DNA of 19,373 nucleotides from JBBRUG01 sp038247995 (GCA_038247995.1 JBBRUG010000079.1:1-19373); one strand, 5' to 3'. Positions 1-6,692 are shown, counted from the first letter of the stretch. Made by a program: numbers and translations. Notes: generated by a model not told the origin, from the letters alone.

Positions 1-43
1 AAAAACACGGGGGCGCCCCGACATTGGCGCCGCGCCCCCTTTT
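1..43 (-). terminator. Intrinsic terminator downstream of bchP
   Basis: An 8-bp perfect GC stem (GGGGGCGC at 9-16, GCGCCCCC at 32-39, 15-nt loop) follows the bchP stop codon by about 14 nt. Read on the minus strand it is followed by GTGTTTTT, the T-run expected of a Rho-independent terminator. On the plus strand the same stem is followed by TTTTG, so it may also stop transcription entering from the left. It is the natural end of the puf-bch operon. Confidence 0.75.
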
Positions 44-53
44 GTTATTTATT

Positions 54-1292
54 CTAGTCGGCGAAGGCAGAGCCCATCAGTTCGCGCACCGGGGTGCGCC
101 GGCGCAGGTAGTTGCGCATTTGGCTGGCAACGATATCGCTGGTCATGCGCATCTGCACGAGCCAGGGCGCCGGGGCCATCTGCTTGTGCATGTAGCTGTC
201 GAACGTGAGCCGCTGGACATCCTTGTTACGGCACATCTCGGTGAACACCTCCATCTGGCGTTCATTGCCGTAGCCCCACCACTGCAAGAAGCGCAGGAAG
301 CCATACATTGTGCCGTACTGCTTCCACCAGCGCCGCTCGTAGGTGCGCAGGTTGGCAGCGCTCGGCGCATCAAGATGCTGGGCCAGTACCTCCGCAGCCA
401 TCTGCCCGCTCTTCATTGCCCAGTAGATCCCCTCGCCCGAGGTGTGTACCACCAACCCGGCGGCATCACCGATCAGCATCACCCGATCGAGCACCATTTG
501 CTTGCGCGGCTCCATCGGCAGAGCATGGGCCTCACGCAGCTTCAGGCGCCCGCCATCGAGCGCCGGGCCAAGGCGTCGCTTGAGGTTCGCCAGTAATTGC
601 TTGGCCTGGGCGGAGTGCTTTGGCCCTACGCCAATGCCTACGGCGATATGATCGCGCTTCGGGAAGGCCCAAGAATACAGATCCGGGCTTACTTCACTAC
701 CCAGATAGAGATCGGCGGTCTCTTCCCAGCGCGCCATCTTCGCGTCGGGCAGTTCGATCCGCTCCTGGATCGCCACCGCGCGCGGCAAATTCGGCAAGCC
801 AAGGAAGCGTGCCGTGGGCGAATAGGCCCCGTCGGCGCCGATGACCACATCGGCCTTGAGCGTATGCTCACTGCCGTCGGCGATACTCCGGTAGTTCGCC
901 GTAACGCCGGCCGCATCAACCTGAAGGCCGGTTAACTGGCCGTGGATCAATTCCGCGCCCTGGTTCTGCGACCGCTCACGCAGGAAGCTATCGAACACCT
1001 CACGCCGCACCATCGCCACATAATCGTCGGCGGTGGGTACGCTGCCCGCAACCTCAATGTGCGTCTCCTGGCCCGAAGGCGAGACGACGAGGCATTGGAG
1101 TACTTTACGATCGATGAGGTGCTGCGGCAAGTCGAACTCGGTGAAGGCCGCCGGCGGCACAGCGCCGCCACAGGGTTTCGCCTTCGTCAGTTCACGCTCC
1201 AGCATCACCACTTCCACCCCCTGCTTGCGTAGGGTTGTAGCTGCTGTAGCGCCACCTACCGATGCGCCGACGATCAAGACTCGTGGTGCCAT
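54..1292 (-). CDS. bchP: Geranylgeranyl reductase, BchP (bacteriochlorophyll a synthesis)
   Basis: This 412-residue FAD-dependent oxidoreductase is predicted to reduce the geranylgeranyl tail of bacteriochlorophyll a to phytyl, the last pathway step, at the cytoplasmic membrane. It shows an N-terminal dinucleotide-binding fold (VLIVGASVGGATAA, about residues 5-18), the KPCGGAVP segment near 39-46 that is typical of the geranylgeranyl reductase family, a DG motif (VVIGADGAYSPTAR, about 149-162) and the FAD-binding GDAAGLVVHTSGEGI (about 275-289). Length is normal for the family. A TTG start two codons upstream is possible, but GAGGAG at 1300-1305 lies 7 nt from the ATG at 1292 and only 1 nt from that TTG, so the ATG is chosen. 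It is last in the operon, 37 nt after bchG. Other flavin reductases of the same superfamily share these motifs; position beside bchG and puf genes makes BchP the best call. Confidence 0.93.
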   Translation of the reverse strand: MAPRVLIVGASVGGATAATTLRKQGVEVVMLERELTKAKPCGGAVPPAAFTEFDLPQHLIDRKVLQCLVVSPSGQETHIEVAGSVPTADDYVAMVRREVFDSFLRERSQNQGAELIHGQLTGLQVDAAGVTANYRSIADGSEHTLKADVVIGADGAYSPTARFLGLPNLPRAVAIQERIELPDAKMARWEETADLYLGSEVSPDLYSWAFPKRDHIAVGIGVGPKHSAQAKQLLANLKRRLGPALDGGRLKLREAHALPMEPRKQMVLDRVMLIGDAAGLVVHTSGEGIYWAMKSGQMAAEVLAQHLDAPSAANLRTYERRWWKQYGTMYGFLRFLQWWGYGNERQMEVFTEMCRNKDVQRLTFDSYMHKQMAPAPWLVQMRMTSDIVASQMRNYLRRRTPVRELMGSAFAD

Positions 1293-1329
1293 TCTCAAGC
1301 TCCTCTAGTGTACCAATAGACGCTCTGAG

Positions 1330-2268
1330 TTATCCGGCGAGCCCAATCGCCGCCGCCAACATTCCCCAGACAAAAAGCATAATTGCCGTTGCGTTGAAGA
1401 AGACCTCGTTATGTTCCGGGTCGCGGATGAAACGCACATTCGGGACACTCTGCGCTGCCAACAAAACCAGCACCACGCTAGCCGCAATTGGATGACCCCA
1501 GGCGAAGAGCAGTGCGATCACACCGATCTGCGCGAGGCCCATCGTAATCACCACCAGGCGCGCTGCGATCACCTTGCCGTACTGTACCGGGATCGAGCGA
1601 ATGCCCATACGTGTATCGCCGGCAATACTCTTGAAATCGTTGACGGTCATAATGCCGTGGGCGCCCAGCGAGTAGAGCAGCGCAATGGCCACACTCTGCC
1701 AGGTGAGGATGCCGAAAGCGGCGTGGCCGGCCACCCAGGCCAACCCCTCATACGAGATCGCCACCAGCGTATTCCCAACCCAGCCGTTGCGTTTGCCGCG
1801 GATGGGGCGGGCGCTGTACGAGATCGCACAGAACAGGCCCAAACCAACGAACAGCGCTACCTCACGGCCCAGGCCGAGCGCGATGGTGACGCCAATCCAT
1901 GTGAGTACTGCGGTGAGCGTATAGACGTGACGGAGGCTGATCTGGCCTGAGGGAATGAGCCGTTGCGGTTCATTGATGGCGTCCACATCGCGATCGCAAT
2001 AGTCATTGACGACCTGCGAGAGGCCGGTGAGGATTGGCCCGGCCATCAGCGTGCCGATCATCAACCGCCCGATCGTGTTCACTTCCCAACTCAACGCGCC
2101 ACTGGCGATAGCGCCGCAGAGGAATGCCCACGCCGGGGCGAACCAGGTAACGGGCTTCATCAGTTGCATACTGCGCTGGAGCAGGCCCGGGAGGTTGCTC
2201 AGGGTCGGAGTCAGCGGGCCAGCCGGAACAGGAGCGGCAAGACTAGAGCTCTTTTGCATATCGCGCAT
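1330..2268 (-). CDS. bchG: Bacteriochlorophyll a synthase, BchG
   Basis: This 312-residue UbiA-superfamily prenyltransferase attaches the geranylgeranyl or phytyl tail to bacteriochlorophyllide a in the membrane. The diagnostic allylic-diphosphate motif NDYCDRDVDAINEP is at 88-101 and the second Asp-rich motif NDFKSIAGD at 210-218. Seven to nine hydrophobic helices can be drawn. The segment DRDVDAINEPQRLIPSG is characteristic of chlorophyll synthases rather than MenA or UbiA quinone enzymes. The ATG at 2268 has GAGG 7 nt upstream. It starts 60 nt after the pufC stop and is followed 37 nt later by bchP, so co-transcription is likely. A BchK-type (bacteriochlorophyll c) synthase is the main alternative; linkage to bchP and puf argues for BchG. 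Confidence 0.93.
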   Translation of the reverse strand: MRDMQKSSSLAAPVPAGPLTPTLSNLPGLLQRSMQLMKPVTWFAPAWAFLCGAIASGALSWEVNTIGRLMIGTLMAGPILTGLSQVVNDYCDRDVDAINEPQRLIPSGQISLRHVYTLTAVLTWIGVTIALGLGREVALFVGLGLFCAISYSARPIRGKRNGWVGNTLVAISYEGLAWVAGHAAFGILTWQSVAIALLYSLGAHGIMTVNDFKSIAGDTRMGIRSIPVQYGKVIAARLVVITMGLAQIGVIALLFAWGHPIAASVVLVLLAAQSVPNVRFIRDPEHNEVFFNATAIMLFVWGMLAAAIGLAG

Positions 2269-2328
2269 GAAGGAGCCTCGCTACGAGAGCGACGCCCACG
2301 TTGGCGCGTCGCTCTTGGGCTGTAGTGC

Positions 2329-3582
2329 CTACGGATTACCACGCAGCGCCGGCGGTAGCTGCACAATGCCGGCATCGCCGGGCGAGATCTGACTCTGGTT
2401 GATCGATGCCAACGGCACAGTGTTGCCCTGATGGCAAGTGTAGCAGCCGGGCACGTTATAGATCTGGCCATCGCCAAGCTGGCGGTAGGAATACTCGCTG
2501 GCCCCACCCTCGCGGATGCTGGGTATTTCAGCCCTGCCGACAGCACCGTACTCCGCCCAGTTCTCGCCCAGCCACGTAGTTAGTTGCATCATCCGCATCG
2601 ACTTGAGCTTGTTCAAGGCATAGACCGGATTGGCCAGGTTGCCGGCCGGATCGGTTTCATACGCCACAAAGTTGCGCGAGTTATGGCAGAACGTACAGCC
2701 TACACCAAGCGCCCAGCCCTGATAGTTCATCACGTTCTGGTTGATCGTGACCTGTTCCTGGGTGCGGCCATCTTCAAGCGTCAGCGCCAATGAACCGCGT
2801 CCGCTCTCATCATCGGCCGGATCGAAGGGACGCCAAACCTGATAGTTGTAGATGTAGTACAGGATCGCGTCAGTCAGCAGCACGGGTTCAGCGATCTCAG
2901 CCGGCTTCAGCGCCGGATCAATGATCGGTCGGCCTTGATCGTCGAGCGGGTCGACCGTGACAAAGATCGGCGGTACCGAATTGGCAAACTGTGCGCCGAA
3001 GCCTTCCATATTGTTGGGCTGGTTGTTGTGGCACGTCGCGCACTGAACATAATTCCCGCGCCAGTTCGGCAAGCCCACGATGAACTCCGCATTGACATCG
3101 TTCACCAGGCGCAACATCGCGCGTGCCGACGCCTTCTGCGGGATCTCATCGGAGGCGAAATTATTAATGTTATGACAATACTGGCACCCGACGCCGAGGC
3201 CGCCGGAGACGTACTGTTGCATATATGTCCAGATCTGCGCCGAACTCATTCCCTGCAGCACCTGCACATTCACCGTATTGGGGAAATCTTGCACCCAGAC
3301 CTGCCCAGCCTGAACGCCTTCGCTCCAAGCCGCTTCACCGAGCCATGGTTGGCGGGGATCGTCGGCGGCCGGCACATTGGGTTGCGCCGCAGTGATCACT
3401 TGAATACCGTCGCTAGGACTCCAGGGCAAGCCGCTGGTTAGGGCAAGTTCACGCCGTTCGCGACCAAGTGCAAGGTCGTAGATCCAGTAAAATGTTGCTG
3501 TAGTAATCACAGCGACAACGACACCCACAGCCACCGAAACAAAGATCGCCAACTGACGATCGCTGGGCCGGGTCGTTTGCAT
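2329..3582 (-). CDS. pufC: Photosynthetic reaction centre cytochrome c subunit, PufC (cytochrome c-554)
   Basis: This 417-residue tetraheme cytochrome re-reduces the oxidised special pair of the quinone-type reaction centre on the periplasmic side. Four CXXCH heme sites are visible: CQYCH (133-137), CATCH (181-185), CTFCH (296-300) and CYTCH (380-384). The paired spacing (48 and 84 residues within pairs) with repeated GVGCxxCHNxxNF segments reflects the known internal duplication of this family. An uncleaved N-terminal membrane anchor spans about residues 11-36. Met residues in helices before the hemes (for example M112, M155, M331) are candidate axial ligands. AGGAG lies about 7 nt before the ATG. 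It has its own predicted promoter at 3749-3777 and sits upstream of bchG. The physiological donor in Chloroflexus relatives is the copper protein auracyanin; that gene is not in this window. Confidence 0.96.
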   Translation of the reverse strand: MQTTRPSDRQLAIFVSVAVGVVVAVITTATFYWIYDLALGRERRELALTSGLPWSPSDGIQVITAAQPNVPAADDPRQPWLGEAAWSEGVQAGQVWVQDFPNTVNVQVLQGMSSAQIWTYMQQYVSGGLGVGCQYCHNINNFASDEIPQKASARAMLRLVNDVNAEFIVGLPNWRGNYVQCATCHNNQPNNMEGFGAQFANSVPPIFVTVDPLDDQGRPIIDPALKPAEIAEPVLLTDAILYYIYNYQVWRPFDPADDESGRGSLALTLEDGRTQEQVTINQNVMNYQGWALGVGCTFCHNSRNFVAYETDPAGNLANPVYALNKLKSMRMMQLTTWLGENWAEYGAVGRAEIPSIREGGASEYSYRQLGDGQIYNVPGCYTCHQGNTVPLASINQSQISPGDAGIVQLPPALRGNP

Positions 3583-3748
3583 GAGAGGCTCCTGAACAGG
3601 TCAGCGATCCGGACAGGCCGGTTCTGACATACGCGCTGCATCGATCCACACCGATTCGGTCTCTAGCGAGCGTACTGACTAGCTGATCGACGCCATTGCC
3701 GACCAGGCTATCTGAGGATAAAAGACGTTGCTTGTGTCGTATACGTCA

Positions 3749-3777
3749 ATTATACACCTGATGCTTCGGAGGGTCAA
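3749..3777 (-). promoter_or_regulatory. Predicted sigma-70 promoter for pufC-bchG-bchP (P2)
   Basis: On the minus strand TTGACC (3777-3772) and TATAAT (3754-3749) are separated by exactly 17 bp, a near-perfect housekeeping promoter (11 of 12 consensus bases). The predicted start near 3742 gives a leader of about 160 nt before pufC. It lies between the hairpin terminator after pufA and pufC, so it would supply pufC and the bch genes independently of the antenna promoter. Confidence 0.7.
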
Positions 3778-3788
3778 ATAATTTCCTA

Positions 3789-3806
3789 TGTGCAAAAAGG
3801 TGCACA
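3789..3806. promoter_or_regulatory. Perfect palindrome upstream of P2, possible regulator site
   Basis: TGTGCA (3789-3794) and TGCACA (3801-3806) form a perfect 6-bp inverted repeat with a 6-bp spacer. Its centre is about 55 bp upstream of the predicted P2 start, a place used by activators. The half site resembles CRP/FNR-family operators (TGTGA-N6-TCACA) but each arm is one base longer, so the family assignment is only a guess. An overlapping weaker repeat, GCACA-AAGC-TGTGC (3802-3815), is also present. Confidence 0.35.
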
Positions 3807-3823
3807 AAGCTGTGCCTGAACTG

Positions 3824-3858
3824 AAAACAACCGCCAGCAGGTTTCTGCTGGCGGTTGT
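3824..3858 (-). terminator. Strong hairpin with T-run after pufBA
   Basis: A 14-bp perfect stem (3827-3840 with 3845-3858) closes on a 4-nt loop. On the minus strand it is followed by TTTTC, as in a Rho-independent terminator; on the plus strand no T-run follows. It lies about 73 nt beyond the pufA stop codon. Known puf operons of purple bacteria use intercistronic hairpins after pufBA to raise antenna mRNA over downstream genes; the same role is inferred here, by partial termination, mRNA stabilisation, or both. Confidence 0.75.
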
Positions 3859-3931
3859 CGATCGGATCTGGGCCGATACAGGCCGCGCAGGGCGTCTCTG
3901 GGGCCGCCTGTGCTCCCCACGTACCCGCACC

Positions 3932-4105
3932 TTACCCGAGCAGCAAGCTCAGATATGGCAGCAAGATCGTTCCGCCAGAAATGGCCTCCTGAAGCCAGTT
4001 GTACTTCTCCGAACTCAACACGATGAAGTGAATGAGCAGAGCAACAACAAAGCCCAGGATTGTGAAGATGATAATGTTTGTCCGCACCGAACTACGTGGT
4101 GTCAT
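3932..4105 (-). CDS. pufA: Light-harvesting B808-866 alpha chain, PufA
   Basis: This 57-residue single-pass membrane polypeptide binds bacteriochlorophyll a in the antenna ring around the reaction centre. It has a basic N-terminus (MTPRSSVRTN), one hydrophobic helix (about 11-30) and the ligand H26 in LLIHFIVLSS, followed by W37, as in alpha chains of Chloroflexus relatives. An in-frame ATG 14 codons upstream gives an extension with no antenna-like features. AAGGAGG at 4117-4123 lies 11 nt before the chosen ATG. The C-terminal 18 residues are hydrophobic (ILLPYLSLLLG) and may be trimmed in the mature protein, as reported for some antenna alpha chains. It is second in the operon, 141 nt after pufB. 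Confidence 0.93.
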   Translation of the reverse strand: MTPRSSVRTNIIIFTILGFVVALLIHFIVLSSEKYNWLQEAISGGTILLPYLSLLLG

Positions 4106-4224
4106 AATGAGGAGACCCTCCTTATTCAAGGTATGCTCGATCAGCATGCGTTACAGCTAGGCGATCATGCCAGGGCCTCCGGGCTTAGGGCCACGAGCCA
4201 TGGTACTGTTGCCTTCCGAGAATC

Positions 4225-4239
4225 CGCCGTGTAGCGGCG
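4225..4239 (-). other. Small intercistronic hairpin after pufB
   Basis: A 5-bp GC stem (CGCCG at 4225-4229 and CGGCG at 4235-4239, 5-nt loop) begins 7 nt after the pufB stop codon. No T-run follows, so it is not a terminator. It could affect mRNA stability; this is weak evidence alone. The rest of the 141-nt pufB-pufA spacer shows no coding sequence. Confidence 0.3.
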
Positions 4240-4246
4240 TCTGGGC

Positions 4247-4408
4247 CTAAGGCAACCAGGGCCGCCAGATGTAAACCAGCAAGTGGGCGAATGCTGCAAT
4301 GACGCCGAAGGCCCAGAATGATTTCACAACAATGTCGTGAACCAACCAGTCCTGGTTGTTGAACAGCGAACGCCACTTCGGTGGAACCAGATCATCTTCG
4401 TCGCGCAT
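4247..4408 (-). CDS. pufB: Light-harvesting B808-866 beta chain, PufB
   Basis: This 53-residue antenna polypeptide pairs with PufA to hold the B808 and B866 bacteriochlorophylls. The N-terminus is acidic (MRDEDDLVPPKW), the conserved NNQDWLVHD carries H24 (expected B808 ligand), and a single membrane helix carries H42 in FAHLLVYIW (expected B866 ligand); it ends in aromatic YIWRPWLP. Length and sequence agree closely with what I recall of the Chloroflexus beta chain. The ATG at 4408 has GGAGG at 4416-4420, 7 nt upstream. A longer in-frame reading begins at 4477 but lacks a ribosome site and the known N-terminus. It is first in the operon, driven by the predicted promoter at 4556-4584. Confidence 0.96.
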   Translation of the reverse strand: MRDEDDLVPPKWRSLFNNQDWLVHDIVVKSFWAFGVIAAFAHLLVYIWRPWLP

Positions 4409-4468
4409 TGGCGAACCTCCAAGAATTAAACCTTTAGACACTACACCAGATAGAAATCGGTGTCTTTC

Positions 4469-4518
4469 CACTTGCATGTCCCGCGCTGTCGCAAGAATAT
4501 CTATTCCTTATGCAAGTG
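4469..4518 (-). other. Hairpin in the pufB 5' leader
   Basis: CACTTGCAT (4469-4477) and ATGCAAGTG (4510-4518) are a perfect 9-bp inverted repeat with a 32-nt loop, inside the predicted 140-nt leader of pufB. The loop contains a smaller palindrome, GAATA-GA-TATTC on the minus strand. The 3' arm on the transcript begins about 60 nt upstream of the pufB ATG. A role in mRNA stability or translational control is possible. An outer repeat TAGAAATC/GATTTCTA (4451-4458, 4549-4556) flanks it but overlaps the -10 box, so it is probably not fully in the RNA. Confidence 0.4.
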
Positions 4519-4555
4519 AGCCGTATAGGATGTAAATACCTGATGTCTGATTTCT

Positions 4556-4584
4556 ATTATATAGGAGTCAAGAAAGAATGTCAA
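4556..4584 (-). promoter_or_regulatory. Consensus sigma-70 promoter for pufBA (P1)
   Basis: The minus strand carries TTGACA (4584-4579) and TATAAT (4561-4556) separated by 17 bp: a perfect match to the housekeeping consensus in both boxes and spacing. The predicted start is near 4548, about 140 nt before pufB. Such a strong core promoter on an antenna operon suggests either constitutively high expression or control by a repressor or by the leader. Confidence 0.8.
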
Positions 4585-4586
4585 TT

Positions 4587-4609
4587 GTTGTTTTTAAGCA
4601 AAAGACAAC
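4587..4609. promoter_or_regulatory. Imperfect palindrome abutting the P1 -35 box
   Basis: GTTGT-TTTT (4587-4595) is mirrored by AAAA-G-ACAAC (4600-4609) across AAGC, with one bulged G. It ends 2 bp from the -35 box of the pufB promoter. It is AT-rich and could be a regulator site or an UP-like element. It does not fit the TGT-N12-ACA spacing of PpsR/CrtJ sites. No regulator gene is next to it. Confidence 0.3.
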
Positions 4610-4692
4610 CAATCCTGCCCGATCTGTCTTCAGTCCATACATGTGCCCGAGCGTGCTTTAGCCTCTAGCCCGACTGCACGCCGGCGCGGCGG

Positions 4693-4701
4693 TGTTATAC
4701 T
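4693..4701 (+). promoter_or_regulatory. Candidate extended -10 promoter for the ABC genes
   Basis: TGTTATACT (4693-4701) fits an extended -10 (TGn followed by TATACT). No convincing -35 box lies 15-19 bp upstream, which extended -10 promoters can tolerate. It would start a leader of about 135 nt for the ABC operon. The rest of 4610-4780 shows no coding sequence that looks real. Confidence 0.35.
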
Positions 4702-4783
4702 GCTCAGGCGCCCGATGTGGGCGTCTCCTTGTATCGCCTCCCCCCGCCCTCCACTTGGCAAGGTTTCAGAAAGTTGTTTTTGG

Positions 4784-4821
4784 GTTAATATGTTAGCGGC
4801 GTCGCCGCCGAACATGTTAAC
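4784..4821. promoter_or_regulatory. 38-bp imperfect palindrome before the ABC operon
   Basis: The inner GCGGCG-T-CGCCGC (4796-4808) is extended by GTTAATATGTT (4784-4794) on the left and its near-mirror AACATGTTAAC (4811-4821) on the right, with one wobble pair and a short internal bulge. It ends 13 nt before the GAGGAG ribosome site. It could be an operator for a dimeric repressor, or an mRNA hairpin controlling access to the start. A -10-like TAATAT lies inside the left arm. Confidence 0.45.
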
Positions 4822-4843
4822 TACAGCCCCTTGAGGAGCTTCA

Positions 4844-6688
4844 ATGCACAATCTCCGCCATCTTTTACCCTACATGGCGCACTACCGGTTGATGCTTTTC
4901 TTCGGCGTGATCTGTGCTGCGATCGGCGCCGGGGTAAGTGCGATCGGGCCGTATCTGCTGCGCCTTGCCATCGATGATCTCAATGCCGGCCAGATTATTG
5001 TGAATACGCTCCTCATGTATGGCGGCTTGTTCATTCTGGTCGCCTTGGTCGATGGACTCTTTAAGTTCGGCCAGCGCATGTTGATCGCCGGCGTATCTTA
5101 TAAGATCGAATACGATTTGCGCCGCGACCTTTTTAACCGCTACCTGGCGCTCGATCAGGGCTTCTATGGCACGAACCATACCGGCGACCTCATGGCGCGG
5201 GCCACAAATGATCTCAGCATGGTCCGGCAGTTTCTTGGTCCTGGGCTGAGCGGCAGCGCTACCGCCCTGCTTACCTTCATTGCCGCTGCGGTGCTGATGT
5301 TCGCGGTGCATCCGCCCCTCGCCGCTATTGTGTTGCTGCTTATGCCACTCGCGACGCTCGTCTTTGTAATTGTCGGCGGGCGCATGCGGCGCATCTTTAC
5401 CGCCGTGCAAGATCAGTTCGGTGTGATCAGTACCCGGGTTCAAGAGAATTTTAGCGGCATTCGGACGATCAAAGCTTATGCCCAGGAGGATGCCGAGATC
5501 GCTGTTTTTGCCGACGATAACCGGCGTTACCGCGATTTGAACTTGCGCTATGTGCTGCTCAGCGGTGCGCTCTGGCCTAGTATGGCGCTGATCCTCGGCA
5601 GCGTTGCTGCGCTGGTTCTGCTGATCGGCGGGCGTCTGGTGGCTTCGGGCGAGCTCACTCTCGGCGAGTTTGTGCAGTTCAACGCCTACCTCGGTTTGCT
5701 CAGCTTCCCGATGATTATGCTCGGCTGGATGGTGAGCCTCTACCAACAGGCCGCTGCTTCGATGGGGCGGCTCATGGAGATCCTGCGCCGTGAACCGGGC
5801 ATCGCTTCCTCCAGCAGCGCGCAGGCGCTTGGTACCGTCCACGGCGCGATCGAGTTTCGCAGCGTGGGGATCCGCTATGCAACCGATACGGGGACACGGG
5901 GACACGGGGACACGGAGCAGATCAGCCCGGATGCTTTTGCCCCATCCCCCCATCCTCTTGTCCCCGTGTCCCCGCAGCGCGGCGAATGGATGCTCCACGA
6001 TATCTCCTTCACGGTACCGGCGGGCACCTCTCTGGCGATCGTTGGCGTTACGGGGGCCGGTAAAACGACGCTGGTAAATTTGCTTGGCCGCGTGCGCGAT
6101 CCCGACGCCGGCCAGGTACTCTTTGATGGCGTTGATGTGCGCGAGTTGGATCTGGCTGAACTGCGCGCCGCGATCAGCTATGTGCCCCAGGAGACATTTC
6201 TGTTTAGCGTGCCGCTGCGCGAAAATGTCGGTTTTGGGGTGCCGGGCGACACGCCAAACTTGTACGAACGGATGGATCACGCCGTTGAGGTTTCGCGCCT
6301 CAGCAATGACCTGACCCAGTTCCAAGACGGCCTCGATACGCTCGTCGGCGAACGTGGCGTGACGCTCTCCGGCGGCCAGAAACAGCGAGTCGCGATTGCT
6401 CGCGCCGTATTGCGCGATCCGACAGTGCTGATTCTCGACGATGCGCTCAGCAGTGTTGATACGCATACTGCTGCTCAGATCCTCGCCGGCCTGCGCGAAG
6501 TGATGCGCGGTCGGACCAGCATTATTATTGCTCAGCGCATTGCTACCGTGAAGGATGTTGATCAAATTCTGGTGCTCCACGAGGGCCAGATCGTTGAGCG
6601 CGGCGGCCACAAAGAGTTGCTGCAATCCGGCGGGCGTTATGCCGCCATGTATCGCCGTGAATTGCTCGACGCCGAGATGAGTGAATAA
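4844..6688 (+). CDS. ABC exporter half-transporter, degenerate-site subunit
   Basis: This 614-residue type IV exporter half has a six-helix membrane domain (about 15-310) and a nucleotide-binding domain. Walker A GVTGAGKT is at 401-408, Q-loop Q449, signature LSGGQ at 508-512. Walker B ends LILDDALS, so the catalytic Glu is Asp (D533), and the switch His is Gln (Q564 in IIAQRIAT). That is the pattern of the degenerate partner in heterodimeric exporters such as TM287/TM288 or BmrCD. About 34 residues (346-379) between the A-loop Tyr345 and Walker A are foreign to the family and are encoded by a GGGGACAC palindromic repeat. GAGGAG lies 5 nt before the ATG. The second half follows after 61 nt. 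Substrate is unknown; multidrug or lipid export is typical. Confidence 0.92.
   Translation: MHNLRHLLPYMAHYRLMLFFGVICAAIGAGVSAIGPYLLRLAIDDLNAGQIIVNTLLMYGGLFILVALVDGLFKFGQRMLIAGVSYKIEYDLRRDLFNRYLALDQGFYGTNHTGDLMARATNDLSMVRQFLGPGLSGSATALLTFIAAAVLMFAVHPPLAAIVLLLMPLATLVFVIVGGRMRRIFTAVQDQFGVISTRVQENFSGIRTIKAYAQEDAEIAVFADDNRRYRDLNLRYVLLSGALWPSMALILGSVAALVLLIGGRLVASGELTLGEFVQFNAYLGLLSFPMIMLGWMVSLYQQAAASMGRLMEILRREPGIASSSSAQALGTVHGAIEFRSVGIRYATDTGTRGHGDTEQISPDAFAPSPHPLVPVSPQRGEWMLHDISFTVPAGTSLAIVGVTGAGKTTLVNLLGRVRDPDAGQVLFDGVDVRELDLAELRAAISYVPQETFLFSVPLRENVGFGVPGDTPNLYERMDHAVEVSRLSNDLTQFQDGLDTLVGERGVTLSGGQKQRVAIARAVLRDPTVLILDDALSSVDTHTAAQILAGLREVMRGRTSIIIAQRIATVKDVDQILVLHEGQIVERGGHKELLQSGGRYAAMYRRELLDAEMSE
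5890..5973. repeat. GGGGACAC palindromic repeat inside the ABC coding sequence
   Basis: Three tandem GGGGACAC units (5890-5913) face an inverted TGTCCCCGTGTCCCC (5959-5973), giving 15-bp arms about 46-54 bp apart. The segment is read in frame as a Gly/Thr/His/Pro-rich loop. The 15-mer TTGTCCCCGTGTCCC (5958-5972) recurs between genes at 8694-8708, which marks it as a dispersed element rather than conserved protein sequence. Confidence 0.75.
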
Positions 6689-6692
6689 CGAT

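Noticed and set aside
4409..4477. In-frame 23-residue N-terminal extension of PufB
   Set aside because: No ribosome site precedes the ATG at 4477, and the known beta chains begin at MRD(D/E)DD, where GGAGG is correctly spaced.
4585..4612. PpsR/CrtJ site (TGT-N12-ACA) upstream of pufB
   Set aside because: TGT and ACA are present but the spacing is 13 or 16, not 12, and no PpsR homologue is in the window.
4630..4851. Short open frames on both strands between the puf promoter and the ABC genes
   Set aside because: They lack ribosome sites and recognisable domains, and overlap the predicted promoter and palindrome.
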